DNA of 64,000 nt from Bin87 sp965116565 (GTDB taxonomy: Bacteria; Chloroflexota; Dehalococcoidia; Lucifugimonadales; UBA3495): positions 124,001 through 188,000 of the forward strand of contig OZ220699.1 of the NCBI GenBank assembly GCA_965116565.1. The letters are read 5' to 3'. The position numbers and the translations under genes were made by a program. Shown piece after piece: positions 1 to 7,864 of the stretch. The notes below the pieces were generated by a model, which searched no databases, was not told where the DNA came from, and was given only the letters and a program-made list of their open reading frames with translations. Position 1 is the stretch's first letter. Each line of letters starts with the position of its first letter.

Positions 1-2724
1 ATTCCAGCCGGCGATCCCACCCTCCTCTTCACCTCCGCCGGCATGGTGCCCTTCAAACCCTTCTTCATGGGCGAGCAGACCCCGCCGCGCCGCCGTCTCA
101 CCTCCTGCCAGAAGTCCTTCCGCACCACCGACATCGACGAGGTCGGCGACCACAAGCACCTCACCTTCTTCGAGATGCTCGGCAACTTCAGCATCGGCGA
201 CTACTTCAAGCCGGACGCCGTCGCCTTCGCCTGGGACCTCTGCACGGGACTCTTCGGCCTGGAGCCCGAGCGCATGTACGTGACCGTCCACCTGGACGAC
301 GACGAGGCCTACGATCTCTGGCTCAACGACATCGGCATCCCGCCCGAGCGCATCTACCGCTACGGCAACAGCGACAACTGGTGGGGACCCGCCGGCCTGG
401 AGGGACCCACCGGCCCCTGCTCTGAGCTGCACTACGACGGCGGCGCCGAGAAGGGCATCGGCCAGCACCGCGAAACCGATGAGATGATGACTCCCGACGA
501 ACTGACCGCCCTGCTGCGCCGCGAGGCCGACGAGGGCATACCGGCTGACCCAGGCGGATGCCACCCCAACTGCGACTGCGAGCGCTTCGTCGAGTTGTGG
601 AACCTGGTGTTCATGCAGTTCTACCAGGACCTCGATGGCGTCCGCACGCCGCTGCCTGCCCCCAGCGTCGATACCGGCATGGGCCTGGAACGCGCCGCCG
701 CCGTGCTGCAGGGCAAGCCCAACGTCTATGAGACCGACCTGTTCCGCCCCATCATCGATGCCGTGTGTCGCCTCACCGGCCGCGAATACGGTTCCGATGG
801 CGAGACCGACTACGCCATCCGCGTCGTCGCCGAGCACGCTCGCGCGGCGTCGGTGCTGATCAGCGACGGCGTGGTGCCCTCCAACAGCGAGCGGGGCTAC
901 GTGCTGCGCCGCATCATACGACGCGCCATCCGCTACGGCCGGCAGCTTGGCCTCGACCGCCCGTTCATGACCGAGGTTGCCTCTGCCGTCATCGACCGCT
1001 TCGCCGCCGCGTATCCCGCGCTGTCCGAAAACCGAGACTTCATCCAGCGCGTCGTGGGCCTGGAGGAAAACCAGTTCCTCGACAATATCCGCCACGGCAT
1101 GCCGCTGCTGGAAGACATCCTCCACTACCTCAAAGCTCCCGACGCCAACCCGCCGGCCCTGCTGGAAACTGCCGGCGTCAATGACGCTGGGCTGGCACCC
1201 GCCCGCGTGTCGGAGTCCATCCCCGGCGCGGTGGCATTCGTCCTCTACGACACCTACGGCTTCCCGCCCGAGTTGGTGGATGAGATCGGACGCCGCGAGT
1301 ATGGGTTGTCCGTGGACATGGACGGCTTCAACACCGAGATGGAAGCCAAGCGCGAGCGCGACCGCGCCGGCCACCAGGTCACGGGAAGCATGGAAATCGT
1401 GACCGCCTACGAGAACCTCGGCGCCGGCCACACCGCCTTCGACGGCTACAGCCAGACCTCCATTGAGTCCCGCATCCTCGGCATCCTGCGCGACGGCGAG
1501 GCGGTGGGCCAGGCCACGAGGGGTCAGCACGTCGAGATCGTGCTGGCCGAGACCTGCTTCTACGCCGAGGGCGGCGGACAGGTCGGCGACCGCGGCGTCA
1601 TCACCGGCCCCAACGGCCGCGTCAGCGTCGAGGACACCCAGAGTCCCGTGGCCGGCCTCATCGTCCACCGCGGCATGGTGGCCGACGGCGACATCGCCCT
1701 GGGCGACGCCGTGACCGGCCGGGTAGAATATGAGCGTCGCCTGGACGCCTCCCGGAACCACAGCGGCACCCACCTGCTCCACGCCGCCCTGCGCTCCATC
1801 CTCGGCCCCCACGTCCGGCAGGCCGGCTCGCTATGCGACACTGGACGGCTGCGCTTCGACTTCAACCACGTGGGTGCGATGACCCCCGATGAGCAGCTTT
1901 CGGTGCAGAGCCTCGCCAACTCAAAAATCCGCGAGAACCTGGCGGTGTCCGCTCGCGAGACCACCTACACCGACGCCGTGCGCGACGGCGCGCTGGCCTT
2001 CTTCGGCGACCGCTACGGCGACGTAGTCAGAGTGGTGAAAATGGCTGGTCACGATGAGCATGACGACCCCTTCAGCTTCGAGGTCTGCGGCGGCACCCAC
2101 GTCCACGCCACTGGGCAGGTCGGCACCCTGGTGGTCCTCGGCGAGTCCAGCATCGGCGGCGGGATGCGACGCATCGAGGCCGTCACCGGCCGCGCCGCCG
2201 AGGAGCTTTTCGTGCAGCAATCGGCCACCCTCCAGGCCATTTCCCAGAAGCTCCAGGCCCCCGTCCACGAGTTGGAAGCCCGCCTCGACGCCTACATGGC
2301 CGACACCGACGCCCTGCGCCGCCGCCTTGCCGAAACCGAGCGCGTCGGACTGCGCGCCGAGGCCGAGGCGCTGCTGGGCCGCGTCCGCGACGTGGACGGT
2401 GTGAAGCTGGTGGCCTCCGTTACCTCCGCCAACAACGTGGAGTCCATGCGCGAGATGGGCGATTACCTCAAGCAGAAACTCGACAGCGTCGTCGTCGCCC
2501 TGGGCGCGGTGATCGACGGCTCTCCCATGATCGTCACCATGGTGACGCCCGACCTGGTGGACCGGGGCCTCCACGCCGGCAACATCGCCCGCGACTCCGC
2601 CAAACTCATGGGCGGCGGCGGCGGCGGACGCCCCGAGTCCGCCCAGGCCGGCGGCCGCCAGCCCGACCGCCTGGGCGCCGCCCTGGACGCCGTGAGCGGC
2701 CTGGTTCGGGATGGGTTGAACTGA
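1..2724 (+). CDS. alaS: Alanyl-tRNA synthetase, 5' end outside window
   Basis: Charges tRNA-Ala with alanine in the cytoplasm and clears mischarged Ser/Gly. The reading frame is open from base 1, and the visible part starts inside the class II catalytic core (DPTLLFTSAGMVPFKPFF), so only roughly the first 25-30 residues are missing. Counting from the first codon in the window, the editing-domain zinc ligands are the HxxxH pair His587/His591 (NHSGTHLLH) and the Cys696-x3-His700 pair (CGGTH). A C-terminal DHHA1 region with a glycine-rich GGGGGGRPESAQAGG stretch follows. The 907 visible residues fit a full-length bacterial AlaRS. The next gene starts 42 bases downstream. Family assignment is certain. 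Confidence 0.97.
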   Translation: MPAGDPTLLFTSAGMVPFKPFFMGEQTPPRRRLTSCQKSFRTTDIDEVGDHKHLTFFEMLGNFSIGDYFKPDAVAFAWDLCTGLFGLEPERMYVTVHLDDDEAYDLWLNDIGIPPERIYRYGNSDNWWGPAGLEGPTGPCSELHYDGGAEKGIGQHRETDEMMTPDELTALLRREADEGIPADPGGCHPNCDCERFVELWNLVFMQFYQDLDGVRTPLPAPSVDTGMGLERAAAVLQGKPNVYETDLFRPIIDAVCRLTGREYGSDGETDYAIRVVAEHARAASVLISDGVVPSNSERGYVLRRIIRRAIRYGRQLGLDRPFMTEVASAVIDRFAAAYPALSENRDFIQRVVGLEENQFLDNIRHGMPLLEDILHYLKAPDANPPALLETAGVNDAGLAPARVSESIPGAVAFVLYDTYGFPPELVDEIGRREYGLSVDMDGFNTEMEAKRERDRAGHQVTGSMEIVTAYENLGAGHTAFDGYSQTSIESRILGILRDGEAVGQATRGQHVEIVLAETCFYAEGGGQVGDRGVITGPNGRVSVEDTQSPVAGLIVHRGMVADGDIALGDAVTGRVEYERRLDASRNHSGTHLLHAALRSILGPHVRQAGSLCDTGRLRFDFNHVGAMTPDEQLSVQSLANSKIRENLAVSARETTYTDAVRDGALAFFGDRYGDVVRVVKMAGHDEHDDPFSFEVCGGTHVHATGQVGTLVVLGESSIGGGMRRIEAVTGRAAEELFVQQSATLQAISQKLQAPVHELEARLDAYMADTDALRRRLAETERVGLRAEAEALLGRVRDVDGVKLVASVTSANNVESMREMGDYLKQKLDSVVVALGAVIDGSPMIVTMVTPDLVDRGLHAGNIARDSAKLMGGGGGGRPESAQAGGRQPDRLGAALDAVSGLVRDGLN

Positions 2725-2766
2725 TCGACACGCTCGCCCGGCAAACGGTTGACACCAACACCTGCT

Positions 2767-3597
2767 ATGAAATCTGCAACCAATTACGACGTCAAGGCCA
2801 TCCTGGTTGCCCGATCGGTGGAGAAGATTGCCGCGCCGGACGACATTTTCCTGTTCGGTTCCCGGGCGCGAGGCGATTGGGATGATGCCTCGGACATCGA
2901 CATATTCACCATCGCAGATTCCAAGCCCGCCACGAAGGAGCGTCATCGTCGCGCCCTTAAAGCCGGCCAGGATCGGGCGCTGGAAATCTACGGGCGCCCG
3001 GTCAAAATCGACCTGGTCCGCTACAGCCCTGCGGATTTTGAACGCTTCCGCAGCGCGCGAACGCACCTGACCTACCATGCCCTCAAAGATGGAATCAGCA
3101 TGAACTGCGAACCGGCTGCAGGCAGCGACCGCTACCCCGAAGTCGAACCTGACAACCGGCCCGACGTGGAGCAACGCTTCATCAACTACCAGCGCCAAGT
3201 GTTGCTGGCGGGGACGGTCCTGGACGTAGGCTTAGGATATGAAGAGGCTGGGCACAATTTCCAACGCTGTCTGGAAAATGCCTACAAGGGATTCCTTGCC
3301 TATCTGGAGTATGACGACGGCGCCGGCAACGCCTGGCGCCGCACCCATTCACTCGCCGCGTTGCAGGTGGCCATCCGCGCCTTGCCGGACGGTCAGCGCA
3401 TCCTGGGCGATGCCGATTTCGCGTTTCTGGATGAATACGCCATCGACGCGCCTTACGAGGGAGTTCAGGAACCGCTGCCCGACGAGTACGCGGTTCTGGA
3501 CTCAATCAAAGCAACGGTCAACGCTATGATGGCTTTCATAGCCACCGACTCCGGGCAACCGTTGCCCACATACACCCCGCCAGGCCCGAGAAGATGA
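2767..3597 (+). CDS. Nucleotidyltransferase-HEPN fusion protein (MNT-HEPN type)
   Basis: A 276-residue protein with two domains that usually sit on separate genes. Residues about 15-100 form a minimal nucleotidyltransferase with the GSx10DxD signature (Gly31-Ser32, Asp43 and Asp45 in GSRARGDWDDASDID). Residues about 125-260 are helical and HEPN-like, with NFQRCLENAYKGFLAYL and an Arg-Thr-His-Ser-Leu segment resembling the HEPN Arg/His motif. Stand-alone MNT/HEPN pairs are known toxin-antitoxin modules in which the MNT partner modifies the HEPN toxin; whether this fusion works that way is inference. An in-frame TTG lies at 2749, but ATG 2767 is preferred. No clear ribosome site is seen. Its stop overlaps the ruvX start (ATGA), so the two are probably co-transcribed. 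Confidence 0.8.
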   Translation: MKSATNYDVKAILVARSVEKIAAPDDIFLFGSRARGDWDDASDIDIFTIADSKPATKERHRRALKAGQDRALEIYGRPVKIDLVRYSPADFERFRSARTHLTYHALKDGISMNCEPAAGSDRYPEVEPDNRPDVEQRFINYQRQVLLAGTVLDVGLGYEEAGHNFQRCLENAYKGFLAYLEYDDGAGNAWRRTHSLAALQVAIRALPDGQRILGDADFAFLDEYAIDAPYEGVQEPLPDEYAVLDSIKATVNAMMAFIATDSGQPLPTYTPPGPRR

Positions 3598-4070
3598 CCC
3601 GCGACCCGGCGGACGAGAGCAACACCGATCCCTCACCACTTCCCCAAACCGGCCGCCTTCTCGCCCTGGACGTGGGCGACCGTCGTATCGGCCTCGCCGT
3701 CAGCTTCCCGCCCGGCTCGCTGATCCTGCCCGCCGGATACATCCAGCGCCGCAACCGCCGCGCCGACATCGCCGCCATCCTGGACGCCGCCGCCACGCGA
3801 GATGCCGCCGCCATCATCGTCGGCATCCCATACGACGCTCAGGGTCGCCCCGGCGAGCAGGCCCGCAAAATCCAGTCTTTGGTCCGCTCCCTGGAACGCG
3901 CCACCAACATACCCATCCTTACGGTGGACGAGTCCTACACCTCCCGTGCCGCCGAATCCGAACTCCGCCAGGCCGAACCAAACGCGCCGCCCAGCCCCGG
4001 CGACATCGACTCCGCCGCGGCCGTAGCCATCCTTCGGCGGTTCATAGCACAAGCGATTCCGGCTACATAG
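3594..4070 (+). CDS. ruvX: Putative pre-16S rRNA nuclease / Holliday junction resolvase-like YqgF
   Basis: An RNase H-fold protein of the RuvX/YqgF family, linked in other bacteria to 16S rRNA 5'-end maturation. The first acidic residue lies in LALDVGDRRIGLAVS, the second strand is IIVGIPYDAQGRPGEQA, and DESYTSRAAE carries the family's conserved Asp-Glu and Thr-Ser. The final DSAAAVAILRRFI matches the C-terminal helix with the last acidic residue. The 158-residue length is normal for the family, with a polar N-terminal extension of about 18 residues. The start overlaps the upstream stop by four bases, and the 3' end overlaps the convergent vapC end by eight bases. In many genomes ruvX follows alaS, as here. 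Confidence 0.92.
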   Translation: MTRDPADESNTDPSPLPQTGRLLALDVGDRRIGLAVSFPPGSLILPAGYIQRRNRRADIAAILDAAATRDAAAIIVGIPYDAQGRPGEQARKIQSLVRSLERATNIPILTVDESYTSRAAESELRQAEPNAPPSPGDIDSAAAVAILRRFIAQAIPAT

Positions 4071-4503
4071 ACCTAAAGGGATTGCGCGTCAACAGTTCAG
4101 GGAAGAGCGAAAAATCACGGTCGCGAGTGAGTAGAGCATCAACGTCGTTGGCAACGCAAATTGCAGCAATCCGAGCATCGTGAACCATGCCGCCCACCAC
4201 CCCGGGTCTCAGCACAAGGCCATTCAGTATTTCGAGAAAGGCACCAGTTTCTCCAATCAAACGATTGGATGGAGAACTGGTCCATGCGATCAACTGCCGC
4301 CAAGCCTGTTCCGGTGTTGACGCCGCATCGCGCCAGATTCGAGGATTAGTTGCCAAGCTCAAAAATTCGTAGCAACAAGGCCACGGGACCGCCCAAATCT
4401 CGTTACCCTCGGCTAGAGTGCGTAATATTGCCGCCGCTGCTTGATGCGCTTCCGATTCTCGGCGGTGGGCATAAACCAGGATATTAGTATCAATGGCGTC
4501 CAA
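4063..4503 (-). CDS. vapC: PIN-domain ribonuclease toxin (VapC-like)
   Basis: A PIN-fold nuclease, probably the toxin of a type II pair, cutting RNA with a metal-bound acidic cluster. The first Asp lies in MDAIDTNILVYAHR. A central glutamate-containing helix (CCYEFLSLATNP) and the Asp pair of ALLTRDRDFSLFP complete the site. The 146-residue length is typical. It is transcribed after the overlapping antitoxin gene, and its stop overlaps the convergent ruvX end by eight bases. Regulation by the VapB-VapC complex binding its own promoter is the usual pattern, but no operator is evident. Confidence 0.88.
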   Translation of the reverse strand: MDAIDTNILVYAHRRESEAHQAAAAILRTLAEGNEIWAVPWPCCYEFLSLATNPRIWRDAASTPEQAWRQLIAWTSSPSNRLIGETGAFLEILNGLVLRPGVVGGMVHDARIAAICVANDVDALLTRDRDFSLFPELLTRNPFRSM

Positions 4504-4760
4504 TCCTGCGATTCCTCACCGTAAATCATCGCACGCAATTCTGGCCATGAGTATTGTGCAATAGGATCCGGCCCGCGCGAATCCCCATCCCCCACGCTGC
4601 AATCCGGCAGTCGATAGCCCTCGTCTGCGTAGTACGGCGCAGTTGACAAGACTCTTCGGAGGCGGTCTTCCACCAACGCCTGCAACGAGCGTCCTGTCTG
4701 CTTGGCGTGAAGCTTCGCCCGGTCCAGCAATTCGTCCTGGATGTCCACGGTGGTCTTCAT
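4413..4760 (-). CDS. vapB: Ribbon-helix-helix type antitoxin (VapB-like), long C-terminal overlap
   Basis: The N-terminus MKTTVDIQDELLDRAKLHA followed by GRSLQALVEDRLRRVL is a typical antitoxin DNA-binding ribbon-helix-helix. The middle segment with WPELRAMIYGEE resembles the toxin-binding tail of VapB proteins. In related proteins I would expect a stop at about that point; here the frame stays open for about 30 more residues and overlaps vapC by 91 bases. The extra tail (WTPLILISWF then a basic end) may be a read-on after loss of an original stop. Function as antitoxin is inferred from domain and position. Confidence 0.8.
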   Translation of the reverse strand: MKTTVDIQDELLDRAKLHAKQTGRSLQALVEDRLRRVLSTAPYYADEGYRLPDCSVGDGDSRGPDPIAQYSWPELRAMIYGEESQDWTPLILISWFMPTAENRKRIKQRRQYYAL

Positions 4761-4871
4761 GCTTGCAATGCCAACCGCCTAGCGTTAATCCGGTCAATCG
4801 CCGCTGTTTGCTATACTGCCGGCACACCATAGCCGGGCGCAATAGCGTCCGGATCCAAAGGACGTGTCTTC

Positions 4872-6278
4872 ATGACGACCAACTCCCTGCCCGCGACCCT
4901 CGGCGAGCTGCGCGACAGCGGCTACCAGACTGTCTCCGTCCGCGAGGAGATCCGACGCAACCTCATCGCCAAGATCCGCGCCGAGGAGCCGGTCTTCCCC
5001 GGCATCATCGGTTTCGACCAGACCGTGATCCCCCAGTTGGAAAACGCCATCCTGGCCGGGCAGGACATCATCCTGCTGGGCGAACGCGGGCAGGCCAAGA
5101 CCCGCCTCATCCGCGAGATGGTCAACCTGCTGGACGAGCACGTCCCCACCATCGAAGGCAGCGAGCTGAACGACGATCCCTACAATCCCATCAGTCCCGA
5201 TGGGCAGCGCATTGTCGCCGAGATGGGCGACGCCGCCCCCATAGCCTGGATTCAACGGGACCTCCGATACTCCGAAAAGCTCGCCACCCCCGACATCTCA
5301 ATCGCCGACCTCATCGGCGAAATCGACCCCATCAAGGTCGCTGAGGGCCGCCACCTGTCCGACGAGACCGCCATCCACTACGGCCTCGTCCCCCGCACCA
5401 ACCGCGGCATCTTCTGCATCAACGAGCTTCCCGACCTCGCCGAGCGCATCCAGGTCGGCCTGTTCAACCTCATGGAGGAGCGCGACGTTCAGATCAAAGG
5501 CTACCGCATCCGCATGCCCCTGGACGTGTTCGTCGTCGCCACCGCCAACCCGGAGGACTACACCAACCGCGGACGCATCGTAACGCCCCTCAAGGACCGC
5601 TACGGCGCACAGATCCATACCCACTACCCTCAGACCATCGAGGAAGAGATCGACATCATGGAGCAGGAGCGCAACCTGTTCCCCGACGAGGACCGGGTAT
5701 ACGTCCCGTCGTTCATGACCGAGATTGTCGCCGAGGTGACGGCCCGAGCCCGCGGCAGCAACGAGATCAACCAGCGCTCCGGCGTCAGCGTCCGCGTCTC
5801 CATCTCCAACTACGAGACGCTCATCAGCAACGCCCTGCGCCGCAGCATCCGCCTGGGCGAGTCCATCGCCTGCCCGCGCGTCAGCGACCTGCCCTACCTC
5901 ATCGCGTCCCTGGGCGGCAAAATCGAGATGGAGACCTTCGGCGAAGGCCGTGAGGACCGGCTGGTGGAAGACCTCACCAAGCGGGCCTCCCTCGCCATCT
6001 TCACCCGCTACTGCAGCGTCGACGAACTGGAAGACGTCGTGATGTCCTTCGACCTGGGCAACGCGGTGGAAACCGGCAGCGACGTGCCGGCGTCGGCCTA
6101 CGCCTCCGCGCTGGCCAACGTGGACGGCCTCTCGCCGGTGGTGGCCAGGCTCACCGGAGATGACCAGCGCCCCGAGGTTCAGGCCTCCGCGATCGAATTC
6201 GTGCTGGAGGGACTGCACCTCAACCGCCGCCTCAACTGCGCCCGCACTCCCGCCGGCGGCTACCGCTACGCCCGGTGA
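4872..6278 (+). CDS. AAA+ ATPase of the MoxR / magnesium-chelatase subunit I type
   Basis: A 468-residue AAA+ ATPase. Walker A is GERGQAKT at residues about 70-77, and Walker B is GIFCINELPDL near residue 180, where Asn-Glu replaces the usual Asp-Glu. Sensor-1 is the VVATANPEDYTNRG segment, with a PLKDRYGAQI arginine-finger region after it. These proteins usually remodel targets with a von Willebrand A partner, as in MoxR, chelatase and CoxD systems; none is encoded next to it. A purine-rich ribosome site (AAAGGA) precedes ATG 4872. A possible -10 (TATACT, 4812-4817) lies upstream without a good -35. Target and exact subfamily are unknown. Confidence 0.85.
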   Translation: MTTNSLPATLGELRDSGYQTVSVREEIRRNLIAKIRAEEPVFPGIIGFDQTVIPQLENAILAGQDIILLGERGQAKTRLIREMVNLLDEHVPTIEGSELNDDPYNPISPDGQRIVAEMGDAAPIAWIQRDLRYSEKLATPDISIADLIGEIDPIKVAEGRHLSDETAIHYGLVPRTNRGIFCINELPDLAERIQVGLFNLMEERDVQIKGYRIRMPLDVFVVATANPEDYTNRGRIVTPLKDRYGAQIHTHYPQTIEEEIDIMEQERNLFPDEDRVYVPSFMTEIVAEVTARARGSNEINQRSGVSVRVSISNYETLISNALRRSIRLGESIACPRVSDLPYLIASLGGKIEMETFGEGREDRLVEDLTKRASLAIFTRYCSVDELEDVVMSFDLGNAVETGSDVPASAYASALANVDGLSPVVARLTGDDQRPEVQASAIEFVLEGLHLNRRLNCARTPAGGYRYAR

Positions 6279-6311
6279 TACTGAGCGACTGATCCGTTGA
6301 GGATGCTTGCC

Positions 6312-6902
6312 ATGACCACTCCAAACATAACTACCGCTCCACCAGTGTCGCTGGAGGAATATGCCGCCCTGCCCAAGCACCCGCGCTACGAACTGGTCGA
6401 AGGAGAACTTAAAGAGCTGATGGTGGCATCCGATGAGCACGAGGAAACGGTAATGCTAACAGGCCACCAGTTGGTTGGGCACGTCCGCCCCAGCGGGCTT
6501 GGTAAAGTGTACGGCAGCAACCGCGGCTATGTCACTGGACCGGACTCGCCAGCCACCTCGCGTATGCCGGACGTTTCCTTTGTGTCCAATGCACGCCTAG
6601 ACCAACCCGAACTAGCGGGCATGCTCTACGATGGCGCGCCCGATCTGGCCGTGGAAATCCTGTCCGAAAGCAATACCCCAGCCCAGATCGCTCAGAAAAT
6701 CGACGAGTACCTCAACGCCGGCGGCAAGGCCGTCTGGGTCATCGACATCGACGCCCGCACCATCACCGTCCATACTCCCAACGCGCCGCCGCTCACACTG
6801 ACCGACGCCGACACCATCGACGGCGGCGACTACCTCTCCGGCTTCGCCTGCCCCGTCGCCGACCTCCCGCCGGCCATCGCCTCCCCGGCCGGCGACGCCT
6901 AG
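6312..6902 (+). CDS. Uma2 family (DUF820) putative endonuclease
   Basis: A PD-(D/E)xK-fold protein of the Uma2 group, which is expanded in Cyanobacteria and Chloroflexota and of uncertain role. The early PRYELVEGEL strand-helix, RMPDVSFVS, and the core PDLAVEILSESNTPAQIAQKI with following K..Y and VWVIDID are the family pattern; Asp and Glu of the PDLAVEIL motif are the probable metal ligands. ATG 6312 is chosen because GAGGA (6299-6303) lies eight bases before it; ATG 6303 in the same frame is possible. The end overlaps the convergent 6899-7228 gene by four bases. Confidence 0.85.
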   Translation: MTTPNITTAPPVSLEEYAALPKHPRYELVEGELKELMVASDEHEETVMLTGHQLVGHVRPSGLGKVYGSNRGYVTGPDSPATSRMPDVSFVSNARLDQPELAGMLYDGAPDLAVEILSESNTPAQIAQKIDEYLNAGGKAVWVIDIDARTITVHTPNAPPLTLTDADTIDGGDYLSGFACPVADLPPAIASPAGDA

Positions 6903-7228
6903 ACCAGCGACGCCCGGCGGCCCAGCGTGATTCCGTCGGGCAGCGCGATGGTCGCCTTCAGGTTCCGGAACAGCAGGAACCGGCTCACCGACAGATCCAC
7001 CCGATCCGCATAATCCGCGATGCCGGGAGCCAACAGCAATTCGATGTCATCCTGCTCCGCTCGTTCGTAAGCGTCCAGGTTCCGGCGGCGCCGCACGTTG
7101 GTATCGACCGATACCTCAACGGACTCGCCGGTTCAACCCTTCCAGCAGATCAGGTCGATCACGGCCTGCCCGCCCCTGTTGCGGATGAGCTGAGCCGCCT
7201 CGGGCGTAATTTCCAACTGTGCAGTCAT
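6899..7228 (-). CDS. Candidate selenoprotein, IscA/HesB-like, with in-frame UGA at codon 32
   Basis: Read from ATG 7228, with an AAAAGG ribosome site upstream, the frame runs 31 sense codons, meets TGA at 7135-7133, then stays open without a break to TAG at 6899-6901: 109 residues in total if the TGA is read. The sequence around it is QAVIDLICWKG-[UGA]-TGESVEVSVDTN. It lines up with the A-type Fe-S carrier at 21581-21937 (LRVAVKGGGCSGLTYDL), so the TGA sits where IscA/HesB proteins have the first conserved cysteine of GCSG. A perfect hairpin with a GGUC loop starts within 26 bases downstream (separate entry). A conventional caller would see only 6899-7096 from a GTG. Selenocysteine reading is an inference; a nonsense-mutated pseudogene is the main alternative. 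It sits 12 bases after hicA. Confidence 0.6.
7096..7121 (-). promoter_or_regulatory. SECIS-like hairpin downstream of the in-frame UGA
   Basis: On the minus strand the RNA forms CGUU, a two-base GA bulge, GGUAUC, loop GGUC, GAUACC, AACG. This gives ten perfect pairs with one bulge. The upper stem starts 17 bases after the UGA and the loop 23 bases after it. Bacterial SECIS elements lie just behind the UGA inside the coding region, with a short stem, often a bulge, and guanines in the apical loop; the E. coli fdhF element has a GGUC-containing loop. Structure is seen directly; SelB binding is inferred. Confidence 0.6.
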
Positions 7229-7240
7229 ATCATTGCCTTT

Positions 7241-7543
7241 TCAGTCCAGCGGTTGCCCATCCCAGGGAGCGTCGGGGTCGAGGTAGCGGCGGGGGATATC
7301 GCCGCGCAGGGCGGCGCGAAACTCGTCGGCGCTGTTGAATTTAAGCTGTTTGATAGCGATGTCGCCCATCAACGTTGCGCCAATATCTTTATCACCGTGC
7401 GAAACTCTGGTCCATATTCGAGAACCTGAAGACATCAACCATTCGTGGTAAAAGTAGGTATGGTCCCGATTATCTTGGCTAAATCGCATTCCAGGTAACA
7501 GGCGAAGCAGGTCTCTTGTTTTGATATTGGCTATTCTGACCAT
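7241..7543 (-). CDS. hicA: HicA-like mRNA interferase toxin (probable)
   Basis: A 100-residue basic protein encoded two bases after the HicB-like gene. The N-terminal region (IKTRDLLRLLPGMRF, then DHTYFYHEW) resembles the HicA double-stranded RNA-binding fold, in which a conserved His lies in a beta strand; here it may be His in the DHTYFYH segment or in RVSHGDKDIG. The protein is longer than the usual 60-80 residue HicA, ending in an acidic DPDAPWDGQPLD tail. Assignment rests on partner and partial motif match, so it is less certain than HicB. Confidence 0.65.
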   Translation of the reverse strand: MVRIANIKTRDLLRLLPGMRFSQDNRDHTYFYHEWLMSSGSRIWTRVSHGDKDIGATLMGDIAIKQLKFNSADEFRAALRGDIPRRYLDPDAPWDGQPLD

Positions 7544-7545
7544 CG

Positions 7546-7836
7546 TCAGGCAAACATGTTTGATCGGGCGGGCTCAACTTTACGCACCCAATGGGTAACG
7601 CTGTCTGCAGCCAATTCCGCGAGTAGCGCCTCCAATTCATCCTGAGCTGCCTGGCCATTCTTTACCCTACCAGGCATTTTTTCCATAAAGACGGCCATCG
7701 TATCCGCAGCTTCGGCCAAAGCCTCTTCCTCAGAGTCGCCCTGCCCGTGGGCATGGGCGATAGCGGGACAAACCGCCGCGTAGCACTTGGAACCATCGGA
7801 GAGATCGTCAAGCCAGACCACAACATCGTAATCCAT
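7546..7836 (-). CDS. hicB: HicB family antitoxin
   Basis: A 96-residue protein with the HicB partial RNase H-like fold: a first beta strand (MDYDVVVWLDD), then KCYAAVCPAIAHAHGQGDS followed by EEEALAEAADTMAVFME. That is the family pattern of a Pro-rich strand end followed by a helix that starts with Ser-x-Glu-Glu-Ala. The C-terminal part is helical with no evident DNA-binding domain. It is transcribed before hicA with a two-base gap. HicB proteins normally neutralise HicA and repress the operon. Confidence 0.82.
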   Translation of the reverse strand: MDYDVVVWLDDLSDGSKCYAAVCPAIAHAHGQGDSEEEALAEAADTMAVFMEKMPGRVKNGQAAQDELEALLAELAADSVTHWVRKVEPARSNMFA

Positions 7837-7864
7837 TACGGGCCTCCCTGCTCGTCTGCTTCGA

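Noticed and set aside
1921..3198. 425-codon minus-strand frame opposite alaS and the MNT-HEPN gene
   Set aside because: Crosses two well-supported plus-strand genes and has no recognisable domain.
5298..6440. Long open frame on the minus strand opposite the AAA ATPase gene
   Set aside because: Composition is that of an antisense shadow in GC-rich DNA (Gly/Val/Asp-rich, no motifs), while the plus-strand frame has clear Walker motifs.
6899..7096. Short gene starting at GTG 7096
   Set aside because: It is only the part downstream of the in-frame TGA; the ATG and ribosome site at 7228 and continuous frame make the longer gene more likely.
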